A stretch of DNA of 5,334 bases from Desulfobacterales bacterium. GTDB lineage: Bacteria > Desulfobacterota > Desulfobacteria > Desulfobacterales > JAFDCJ01. Location: the NCBI GenBank assembly GCA_029932495.1, contig JAOZPY010000224.1:1-5334 (forward strand), written 5' to 3'. The notes beneath the pieces are model-generated. The model saw only the letters and a list, made by a program, of their open reading frames with translations. It was not told the DNA's origin and ran no database searches. A program made the translations under genes and the position numbers. This document shows positions 1 to 5,334 of the stretch, in pieces (positions within the stretch are counted from its first letter, which is position 1; every line of letters begins with the position of its first letter).

Positions 1-9
1 ATATTTTTC

Positions 10-135
10 TCATAAATGGTCTTTTTCCCGTCGGGCTTCGTTCTCCGCGAGTTTTAGACCTCGACGTACTACCGGTACGCCTCGGTCTAAAACTCTTGTG
101 TGGCCTTGCCCGGCAAAAAAAATCCTCATTTATGA
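10..135. repeat. Long imperfect palindromic intergenic element (REP/MITE-like)
   Basis: The two halves of this stretch are inverted copies of each other around base 72. The outer ends are a perfect 9-bp pair, TCATAAATG (10-18) and CATTTATGA (127-135). Further in, a T-run followed by CGGGC (22-36) faces GCCCG followed by an A-run (108-122). The core is GAGTTTTAGACC (49-60) facing GGTCTAAAACTC (84-95), a perfect 12-bp pair, then CGTAC (65-69) facing GTACG (75-79) around a TACCG loop. A few mismatches and one single-base offset interrupt the symmetry. No reading frame is evident. The shape and size fit a repetitive extragenic palindrome or a transposase-less MITE, and that identity is inference because only one copy is visible. 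It lies about 130 bases before purL and could fold in RNA if transcribed. Confidence 0.6.
49..95. other. Strong core hairpin of the palindromic element
   Basis: A perfect 12-bp outer stem (49-60 with 84-95) is followed by a 4-base internal loop with one possible G-C pair (63 with 81). A 5-bp inner stem (65-69 with 75-79) then closes a 5-base loop. The outer stem is AT-rich in the middle and is not followed by a T-run on the + strand, so it does not look like a classic intrinsic terminator for an upstream gene. It may be a cruciform, a protein-binding site or a folded RNA. The structure is directly visible; its function is unknown. Confidence 0.65.
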
Positions 136-144
136 ATCGTGAAC

Positions 145-174
145 TTATGGGTGGTGGAGAAATGTTCCCCATAA
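145..174. repeat. Inverted repeat in purL upstream region
   Basis: TTATGGG (145-151) and CCCATAA (168-174) form a perfect 7-bp inverted repeat with a 16-base spacer, about 90 bases before the purL start. It could be a regulator-binding site or a leader hairpin of the purine operon. It does not resemble the enterobacterial PurR operator. The repeat is certain but the role is unknown. Confidence 0.35.
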
Positions 175-200
175 AGAACACAAGGATGAAGCTTTATCAT

Positions 201-238
201 TCGAAATTTTTTGTTCGATATGCACGCTTATTTTAAAT
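201..238 (+). promoter_or_regulatory. Possible purL promoter with a small inverted repeat
   Basis: This AT-rich stretch just upstream of purL offers a weak -35-like TTGTTC (211-216) and a -10-like TTAAAT (233-238) with a 16-base spacer. Overlapping the -35 region, TCGAA (201-205) and TTCGA (214-218) form a short inverted repeat that could be an operator. The matches are poor (3/6 and 4/6), so the promoter assignment rests mainly on location. The Shine-Dalgarno for purL is also weak: only an A-rich AGAAAAAG ends at 253, ten bases before the ATG. Confidence 0.25.
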
Positions 239-263
239 CCTAAGCAGAAAAAGCCGGTACATT

Positions 264-3263
264 ATGCCAAATCGACTTGAAATAGCGTTAAAGGAGGATT
301 TGTTTGACCCGGAGGGCGAGGCCATCCGCCGCAAGGCCAAAGATTATTTCGGCATTGAAATTGCCGGGCTGCGCAGCATTTCCGTGGTGACCCTGGACTG
401 TGATTTGAACGCCGAGCAGCTGCGGGCCGTGCAGACGCAAATTTTTACCAACCCGGTCACCCAAATCTCCTCCTACGATCCGCTGCCCATCGAATTTGAC
501 TGGACCGTGTGGGTCGGCTACCGGCCTGGGGTCCGGGACAATCCCGGCAGCACCGCCGTTGAAGCCATTGAAGATTTGCTGCAGATGCGGCTGGCGGAAG
601 GCCAGGCAGTATACACCTCCCGGCGTTACTGCATCCGGGGCCGCGGGCTTAGTGCCGATGATATACAAAAAATCGCCGCTGAACTGCTGGCCAATGACAT
701 TATCCAGCAGTGGAAGATTTTTTCAGTCCGGCAGTGGGATCCCGCACAGGGCATTGGTTTTATCATTCCCCGGGTGATCCTCGATCACGTTCCCACGGTG
801 ACCACCATCGCGGTGGACAGCGATCAAACCCTGCAAAGAATCAGTGATGAACGCAGCCTGGCGCTCAATCCCAATGACATTCCCATCATTCGCGCTTACT
901 TTCAGAATCCGGATACACGCGCGGTGCGTCGGCAGATGGGTCTGGGGGATCCCACCGATGTGGAGCTGGAATATATTTCCCAGGCCCGCAGCGACCACTG
1001 TAATCACAACACCTTTCGCGGCCTGTTTCATTACCATGACAGGACCAGCGGGAGCAGCGAGGTGGTGGACAACCTGTTTAAAACCTGTATTGAAGCGCCC
1101 ACCCTGGAATTGAAAGCGAAAAAACCGTGGGTGGTATCGGTTCTGTGGGACAATGCCGGCGCCGGACGCTTTGACCGGGACACCTATTACGTGATTACTG
1201 GAGAGACGCACAATTCTCCTTCCAACATGGAAGCATACGGGGGAGCCATCACAGGGATTGTGGGGGTTTACCGGGATCCGCTCGGAACCGGCAAAGGGTC
1301 TAAACTGGTCATGGGCGGCTATGGTTACTGCGTGGGACCGCGGGACTATGACGGAGACCTGAAACCGCACCTTCACCCCCGCCGCCTGCTGGACGGCGTG
1401 GTGGAAGGGGTGCGTGACGGCGGCAACAAAAGCGGTATCCCCACCACCTTCGGTCAGGTGGTTTTCCATCCGGGCTATCTTGGCAAATGCCTGGTTTTTG
1501 TCACCGCTGTGGGGATCATGCCGGCATTGATCAAAGGAATGCCGGCCGAGCAGAAACGCACCCGCCCCGGGCAGTTGGTGGTCATGTGCGGGGGGCGCGT
1601 GGGCAAAGACGGGATTCACGGGGTGACCGCCGCATCTGAAACTTTTTCAGAACATACGCCGGCCGGGCATGTGCAGATCGGTGACCCCTATACCCAGAAA
1701 AAGATGCATGACTTTGTGCTGGAAGCCCGGGATGAAGGTCTGATCCGGTTTATCACTGACAACGGCGGCGGCGGGCTGTCCTCATCCGTGGGCGAATCCG
1801 CCCTTTTTTCAAATGGATGTGAGATCGAGCTCGAGAAGATTCCGCTCAAATACGAGGGTCTGGATCAGTGGGAAATCTGGGTCTCCGAATCCCAGGAACG
1901 CATGACCGTGGCCATCGATCCTGCCGACCGGGATCGTTTTTTTGAGCTGTCCCGCAAGCACGCGGTGGAGAGCACTGTCATCGGGCGCTACACCGATTCG
2001 GGAAAACTGCACATTACCTATGAAGGCAAAACCTGTGCCTATGTGGACCTGGATTTACTGGAATCCGGTTTTCCCCAATGGGAATTCGAAGCCGAATGGG
2101 TTGCCCCCCGGCAGCGCAGCCTGAATGAACCGGTTCTAACCCCGCCGAGTGATTATGCCCTTTTGATGCAGAACCTGCTGAGCCGGCCGAATATCGCTTC
2201 TACCGAGTGGATTACCCGCCAGTATGACCATGAAGTTCAGGGTACCAGCGTGATTAAGCCTTTGGTCGGCGCCCAGCGTGACGTCAACAGCGATGCGGCC
2301 GTTATCCGGCCGGTGCTTGGATCAGAGCGTGGCCTGGCTTTTTCCCAGGCATTGCTGCCGGCCTATTCCGCCATTGACGCCTATCACATGGCCGCCTGCA
2401 GCATCGATGAAGCCGTACGGCGGGTGATCGCGGTGGGCGGGGACCTGGAGCATATCGGCGGGGTGGACAATTTTTGTTGGCCAAATATCCAGTACGATCC
2501 GGTGAAAAACCCGGACGGTAAATTCAAGGCGGCCCAGCTGGTGCGGGCCTGTCGGGCACTGCGCGACATCTGTCTGGCCTACGAAATTCCACTGCTTTCC
2601 GGTAAGGACAGCATGTACGTGGACGGAAATCTGCCCGGGCGCTATGGTGAAACCCACAAGGTGTCGGCACTTGAAACCCTCCAATTTTCGGCTATCAGTG
2701 TTGTCCGGAACATTACGTGCTGTGTGACCTTGGACAGCAAGATGGCCGGTGATCTATTGTATGTCCTGGGAGCCACGCGCGATGAACTGGGGGCCTCGGA
2801 ATATTATGAGCACCTGGGATACGTGGGCTGCAATGTCCCCGAAGTGCGGCCCAATGACTTTATTCCATTGTATCGCGGGTTGCAGAAAGCCATTGAGCAA
2901 GGGCTTGTGGCCTCGGCCCATGGCGTTTACCGAGGTGGGCTGGCAGTACACCTGGCCATGGTGGCCATGGCCGGTGACTTTGGCTTGGAAGTTGACCTGG
3001 ACCAGCTTTTGCTCGACGGTGTCCAGCGTGATGATACCGTGATGTTTTCCGAATCTGCAGGACGCTTTATCGTGACGGTTGCCCCGAAGGACCGCTCGGC
3101 CTTTGAAGCGCTTTTCAGCGCTGCGCCCTGTTGCTGTGTCGGCAGGGTTACGACGGCAGGGGATCTCGTGATCCGGGGGCTGGAAAGCAATACCATTTTG
3201 GCGGTGCCGGTGGCCGATTTGAAAAAGGCCTGGCAGGTGCCCCTGGAGGACCACCATGGCTGA
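264..3263 (+). CDS. purL: Phosphoribosylformylglycinamidine (FGAM) synthase, PurL subunit with fused PurS-like repeats
   Basis: Cytoplasmic FGAM synthetase: converts FGAR to FGAM with ATP and ammonia supplied by PurQ, step four of de novo purine synthesis. Residues ~4-70 and ~79-155 are two PurS-like repeats, each ending in a similar motif (IFTNPVTQ; LLANDIIQ). A linker carries LALNPNDIPIIRAYF (199-213). The first AIRS/PurM-like half has SDHC (243-246; SEHC in most relatives), GETHNSP (313-319) and DNGGGGLSSSVGE (499-511). The second half has DAAVIRP (677-683), DNFCWPN (735-741) and SGKDSM (779-784). At 999 residues it is longer than the small PurL (~740) and shorter than the fused PurL-glutaminase (~1300), as expected for PurS2-PurL without the glutaminase. 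At 886-893 the usual HDxSDGGL reads HGVYRGGL. The ATG at 264 keeps the first PurS beta-strand; an internal AAGGAGGA at 291-298 sits too close to the TTG at 300 to be its ribosome site. It overlaps purQ by 8 bases. Family assignment is very secure. Confidence 0.97.
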   Translation: MPNRLEIALKEDLFDPEGEAIRRKAKDYFGIEIAGLRSISVVTLDCDLNAEQLRAVQTQIFTNPVTQISSYDPLPIEFDWTVWVGYRPGVRDNPGSTAVEAIEDLLQMRLAEGQAVYTSRRYCIRGRGLSADDIQKIAAELLANDIIQQWKIFSVRQWDPAQGIGFIIPRVILDHVPTVTTIAVDSDQTLQRISDERSLALNPNDIPIIRAYFQNPDTRAVRRQMGLGDPTDVELEYISQARSDHCNHNTFRGLFHYHDRTSGSSEVVDNLFKTCIEAPTLELKAKKPWVVSVLWDNAGAGRFDRDTYYVITGETHNSPSNMEAYGGAITGIVGVYRDPLGTGKGSKLVMGGYGYCVGPRDYDGDLKPHLHPRRLLDGVVEGVRDGGNKSGIPTTFGQVVFHPGYLGKCLVFVTAVGIMPALIKGMPAEQKRTRPGQLVVMCGGRVGKDGIHGVTAASETFSEHTPAGHVQIGDPYTQKKMHDFVLEARDEGLIRFITDNGGGGLSSSVGESALFSNGCEIELEKIPLKYEGLDQWEIWVSESQERMTVAIDPADRDRFFELSRKHAVESTVIGRYTDSGKLHITYEGKTCAYVDLDLLESGFPQWEFEAEWVAPRQRSLNEPVLTPPSDYALLMQNLLSRPNIASTEWITRQYDHEVQGTSVIKPLVGAQRDVNSDAAVIRPVLGSERGLAFSQALLPAYSAIDAYHMAACSIDEAVRRVIAVGGDLEHIGGVDNFCWPNIQYDPVKNPDGKFKAAQLVRACRALRDICLAYEIPLLSGKDSMYVDGNLPGRYGETHKVSALETLQFSAISVVRNITCCVTLDSKMAGDLLYVLGATRDELGASEYYEHLGYVGCNVPEVRPNDFIPLYRGLQKAIEQGLVASAHGVYRGGLAVHLAMVAMAGDFGLEVDLDQLLLDGVQRDDTVMFSESAGRFIVTVAPKDRSAFEALFSAAPCCCVGRVTTAGDLVIRGLESNTILAVPVADLKKAWQVPLEDHHG
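3245..3250 (+). promoter_or_regulatory. Ribosome binding site of purQ inside purL
   Basis: GGAGGA lies five bases before the purQ ATG, within the last codons of purL. It is the strongest well-placed Shine-Dalgarno in the window and fixes the purQ start. Together with the 8-base overlap it suggests translational coupling, which would help make the two enzyme subunits in matched amounts. Confidence 0.75.
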
Positions 3264-4074
3264 AGTCAAAGCAATGGTTCTGACCGGATATGGATTGAAC
3301 TGCGACCACGAAACGGCCTATGCTTTTAGGCTGGCCGGTGCCAGCGCCCGGCGGGTTCATATCAACTCGTTGATCGATGGTTCGGTGAGGCTGGGCGATT
3401 TTCAGATCCTGGTGTTTACCGGCGGATTCAGCTGGGGTGACGATCATGGTGCCGGGGTGATCCAGGCCCTGCGCATGAAAACCCGCATCGGAGACCAGTT
3501 GCTTGAATTTATTGATCGTGGAAACCTGGTGCTGGGTATTTGCAACGGCTTTCAATGCCTGGTCAACCTGGGTTTGCTGCCCGGCCTGGAAGGCAACTAC
3601 CGTCAACGCAATGTTGCGCTGACGGTCAACGATTGTGGAAAATTCAGGGACCAGTGGGTTACGCTCAAAATGAACAGTGCCTCGCCATGTATTTTCACCC
3701 GTGGGATAAAAACGGCTGAACTGCCGGTACGCCACGGGGAAGGTAAGTTTGTCACCGATGATGTCATCCTGAAAAAACTTAAGGAAAACAACCAGATTGC
3801 CATGCAGTACGCCACAGCCGATGGTGAAATTGCCGCCGGCCGATTTCCCTTCAATCCAAACGGTTCCCTTAGCGACATCGCCGGTATATGTGATACCAGC
3901 GGCCGGGTCTTCGGCCTGATGCCGCATCCAGAAGCTTTTAATCACTGGAGCAATCATCCGGACTGGACGCGCCGCAAAGATGCGGCCCGGCGGCGCAGCA
4001 GCGATAAGTACGATGAACCTGCAGTTGGTGTCAGGATTTTCAAAAATGCGGTGGATTTTATGCGACGGGCTTGA
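3256..4074 (+). CDS. purQ: Phosphoribosylformylglycinamidine synthase, PurQ glutaminase subunit (long form)
   Basis: Class I (triad) glutamine amidotransferase that hydrolyses glutamine and channels ammonia to PurL for FGAM formation; cytoplasmic. The N-terminus MVLTGYGLNCDHET matches the family's G-x-NCD-E opening, and FTGGFSWGDD is the conserved oxyanion-side loop. The nucleophile is Cys96 in GICNGFQ, and the other triad members are His224 and Glu226 in MPHPEAF. At 272 residues it is longer than the ~225-residue PurQ of the PurS/PurL/PurQ type. It includes a C-terminal segment (HPDWTRRKD, ~234-242) typical of the glutaminase domain of large fused PurL, which fits its PurS-fused partner. The start is set by GGAGGA at 3245-3250 and the ATG overlaps the end of purL by 8 bases. 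No signal peptide or membrane segment is present. No strong intrinsic terminator follows. Assignment is very secure. Confidence 0.97.
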   Translation: MAEVKAMVLTGYGLNCDHETAYAFRLAGASARRVHINSLIDGSVRLGDFQILVFTGGFSWGDDHGAGVIQALRMKTRIGDQLLEFIDRGNLVLGICNGFQCLVNLGLLPGLEGNYRQRNVALTVNDCGKFRDQWVTLKMNSASPCIFTRGIKTAELPVRHGEGKFVTDDVILKKLKENNQIAMQYATADGEIAAGRFPFNPNGSLSDIAGICDTSGRVFGLMPHPEAFNHWSNHPDWTRRKDAARRRSSDKYDEPAVGVRIFKNAVDFMRRA

Positions 4075-4142
4075 GCGCCGCCGTTGTAAATTTTATCGGA
4101 AGAAATTTCTGATAGTGCCAGTTTAATTACCATTTTGAAGTT

Positions 4143-4271
4143 CCAATTTCATAAATGCAACGATCGGCCGGATGGCTGAAAATTGAAAAACCCTTAAAAA
4201 GTTTAAAACAGCATATAAAAATAATTAATGCTTTGCCGGGGATTTTATCGTTGAATTTTATGCAAAATTGG
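4143..4271. repeat. Long imperfect inverted repeat after purQ
   Basis: The left arm (4143-4164, beginning CCAATTTCATAAATG and ending CAACGAT) is an inverted, slightly gapped copy of the right arm (4247-4271, beginning ATCGTTGAA and ending AAAATTGG). The right arm, read in reverse complement, begins CCAATTTTGCATAAAA and ends CAACGAT, so the arms differ only by a few inserted bases and one substitution. The 82 bases between them show no obvious symmetry. The overall size (~129 bp) is similar to the palindromic element before purL, and the left arm contains the same 9-mer TCATAAATG. It may be a MITE-like remnant or a foldable 3' region of the purLQ transcript. Confidence 0.45.
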
Positions 4272-4558
4272 TCATCCATCTGCCGTTTTTCAGCTAACAT
4301 ATTGAATTAATAATCTTAAACCTCTATATTCCCCCCACTAGTTGTTAAAAATCCTATCTGCGTGTCAACCACCGTCTGCTGAAGCCTCCACTAAAACGAT
4401 AACTATCAGAAATATATCTAAAAATCACCTTGTTTCACTGGGATTGAAATTTACTGTCATGCTTTTTGCATTCTATCTAACAGTTTTCTCTGTTGTTTGT
4501 TTCAGTCATTAAGGCATTGTCGCAACTGATGATTATAGTTTTTATGCGTGTTTTCAAT

Positions 4559-4574
4559 TAGATATATATATCTA
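4559..4574. promoter_or_regulatory. Perfect 16-bp palindrome, possible activator site
   Basis: TAGATATATATATCTA is fully symmetric and centred about 60 bases upstream of the -24 element of the putative sigma-54 promoter, near -85 of the predicted transcript start. Sigma-54 activators bind dyad sites at about this distance, so it is a candidate site. Its pure AT core could also simply be low-complexity DNA. Confidence 0.3.
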
Positions 4575-4625
4575 TGATATCGCCAGCCGTTGGTACCGCT
4601 TTTTGCCGGCTTTTAAAAAATTTGG

Positions 4626-4640
4626 TGGCACAACTTTTGT
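4626..4640 (+). promoter_or_regulatory. Putative sigma-54 (-24/-12) promoter of the pilin cluster
   Basis: TGGCAC (4626-4631), five bases, then TTGT (4637-4640) matches the RpoN consensus TGGCAC-N5-TTGC with correct spacing and a single mismatch at the final C. The predicted transcript would start near 4652, about 25 bases before the fimT-like ATG. Control of pilin genes by RpoN with an NtrC-type activator such as PilR is established in several bacteria; that this promoter works so here is inference. Confidence 0.55.
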
Positions 4641-4676
4641 ATATAATTGTCTGTGATAAATTGCGGGGGTAAAAAT

Positions 4677-5156
4677 ATGCGCAGAAATTCAGGATTTACA
4701 GCCTTTGAACTGGCGGTTTCCATGGCCATCATGGTGGTGATTGCCGCTTTGGTGCTGCCGCCGTATTTGAAATGGCTGCGGACACAACGTCTCAATGGTG
4801 CAACGACGAACCTTATGGCGGATCTGGAAATGGCCAAAATTCGCGCCATCCGTGAAAACGCTTTTGTGGTGGTTAAATTCAGCCAGGACAGCTACACAAT
4901 CTTCGTGGATAACGGCAAACCTTCAGGGACTGCCGGTGACTGGAACCCCACCGGTGAAGATACCATCCGGAGTCGCACCATGCCCAGCGGGGTTCAGATT
5001 GATCTCGGCGCGTTGACACTTGCTAACAGCAGAACCCGATTTAACAGCCGCGGGCTGCCGGACGGCACGACCACGGCGGAAACCATCCCGCTGGTGACCG
5101 CTGAAAGCAGTAAAATGATTTCTCTTAACCGACTGGGACGGGTCAGCGTGCAATGA
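4677..5156 (+). CDS. Type IV pilus minor pilin / type II pseudopilin, GspH/FimT family
   Basis: A 159-residue prepilin. It has a short positive leader MRRNSG, cleavage after Gly6 before Phe (methylated by PilD), Glu at +5 of the mature protein (GFTAFE), and a hydrophobic helix from mature residue 6 to 21 ending in Pro-Pro at 22-23. The remainder (DLEMAKIRAIREN, then a beta-rich globular part closing with ISLNRLGRVSVQ) follows the GspH/FimT pattern. It would sit in the inner membrane and join the tip or priming complex of a type IV pilus, or of a type II secretion pseudopilus. I chose ATG 4677: GGGGG at 4665-4669 sits seven bases upstream and the leader has a normal length. A longer frame from TTG 4647 would begin upstream of the predicted transcript start and add an unlikely ten residues. 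It has no cysteines. The next pilin gene overlaps its stop, which favours a fimT-pilV-type minor pilin operon over a type II secretion cluster. Confidence 0.85.
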   Translation: MRRNSGFTAFELAVSMAIMVVIAALVLPPYLKWLRTQRLNGATTNLMADLEMAKIRAIRENAFVVVKFSQDSYTIFVDNGKPSGTAGDWNPTGEDTIRSRTMPSGVQIDLGALTLANSRTRFNSRGLPDGTTTAETIPLVTAESSKMISLNRLGRVSVQ

Positions 5157-5334
5157 TGACAGGAACTTTTAAATATCTGAAATTCAGACGATCCTCTGTG
5201 ACCTGCACGGACGGGTTTTCAATTATAGAGGTTCTAATCGCCATGTCGATTCTGGCCCTGGCAATGCTGGCGGCCGGCACCATGCAGTACCGATCAATTC
5301 GCAACAATGCCACCGGCAACATGGTAACCCAGGC
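5153..5334 (+). CDS. PilV-like type IV minor prepilin, 5' part only
   Basis: The visible 60 residues carry a prepilin signal: a basic leader (KYLKFRRS) ending in Gly, then GFSIIEVLIAMSILALAML, with cleavage after Gly21, Phe at +1 and Glu at +5, followed by a hydrophobic helix. The EVLIAMSIL helix start is typical of PilV-type minor pilins, which incorporate into the pilus at the inner membrane after PilD processing. The gene overlaps the preceding pilin stop in ATGATGA; either ATG (5153 or 5156) could start it. A GTG at 5198 would give a leader of only six residues but has no good ribosome site. A weak GGGACGGG (5135-5142) precedes the first ATG. The overlap suggests cotranscription and translational coupling. 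The frame is open to the window end, so the globular domain is not seen and the PilV assignment over other minor pilins is tentative. Confidence 0.75.
   Translation, partial: MMTGTFKYLKFRRSSVTCTDGFSIIEVLIAMSILALAMLAAGTMQYRSIRNNATGNMVTQ

Larger units (their letters stand above)
4075..4625. other. AT-rich intergenic spacer between purQ and the pilin cluster
   Basis: This stretch is clearly more AT-rich than the flanking genes and I see no convincing gene, tRNA or clean intrinsic terminator. It holds a 10-bp palindrome AGAAATTTCT (4101-4110) shortly after the purQ stop, a long imperfect inverted repeat (4143-4271), and a perfect 16-bp palindrome (4559-4574). One open frame of 56 codons (4342-4512, TTG start) ends in a hydrophobic run, but it lacks a ribosome site and is probably chance. 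The length and composition suggest a regulatory region for the downstream pilin genes or room for an unannotated small RNA; both are inference. Confidence 0.5.

Noticed and set aside
49..95. Intrinsic terminator of an upstream gene
   Set aside because: The stem is not followed by a T-run on the + strand, and the symmetry extends far beyond a terminator hairpin to 10-135.
10..135. CRISPR repeat or array
   Set aside because: The sequence GTTTTAGA superficially resembles some CRISPR repeats, but it occurs as an inverted pair, not as regularly spaced direct repeats.
136..263. Purine or ZTP riboswitch upstream of purL
   Set aside because: I could not find the conserved core bases or the expected junction architecture; only two short inverted repeats are visible.
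291..302. Strong AAGGAGGA followed by TTG as an alternative purL start
   Set aside because: The spacing to TTG is too short for initiation, and starting there would delete the first beta-strand of the PurS-like repeat.
723..1619. 298-codon open frame on the minus strand
   Set aside because: It lies wholly within purL, whose + strand protein has conserved family motifs throughout; the antisense product has no recognisable domain and reflects codon bias.
3148..3957. 269-codon open frame on the minus strand across purL/purQ
   Set aside because: It is antisense to the clearly conserved end of purL and most of purQ, with no family motifs; a shadow frame.
4094..4114. Rho-independent terminator after purQ (TATC...AGAAATTTCT...GATA)
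   Set aside because: The stem is short and AT-rich, with no downstream T-run, so it is too weak to call.

Overview
The window reads as an ordinary chromosomal segment of a Gram-negative bacterium. A Desulfobacterota-type (deltaproteobacterial) host is my best inference. It rests on a ~1000-residue PurL carrying PurS-like repeats next to a separate long PurQ, GC-moderate coding regions set in AT-rich spacers, and a type IV pilin-type gene behind a sigma-54-like promoter. No database search was possible, so the taxonomy is tentative. All four coding regions lie on the + strand.

Bases 1-263 are non-coding. They hold a ~126-bp imperfect palindromic element (about 10-135) built around a strong hairpin (49-95), then a second small inverted repeat (145-174) and an AT-rich stretch that probably contains the promoter of the purine genes. 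Bases 264-4074 are a two-gene purine operon. purL (999 aa) is the FGAM synthetase subunit with two PurS-like repeats fused at its N-terminus. purQ (272 aa) is its glutaminase subunit. The two genes overlap by 8 bases. Together they carry out the fourth step of de novo purine synthesis: PurQ releases ammonia from glutamine and PurL uses it with ATP to convert FGAR to FGAM.

Bases 4075-4676 are an AT-rich spacer of about 600 bases without a convincing gene. It contains a second long inverted repeat (4143-4271), a perfect 16-bp palindrome (4559-4574) and a good sigma-54 (-24/-12) promoter match (4626-4640). From 4677 a minor-pilin cluster starts: a GspH/FimT-family pseudopilin, then, overlapping it, the beginning of a PilV-like minor pilin that runs off the window end. 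Both have class III signal peptides with Glu at +5 for processing by the PilD prepilin peptidase. The purine operon and the pilin cluster look like unrelated neighbours with separate promoters.

I found no clear new defence or mobile system. The least explained items are the two intergenic inverted-repeat elements, which share the 9-mer TCATAAATG, and the putative sigma-54 control region.
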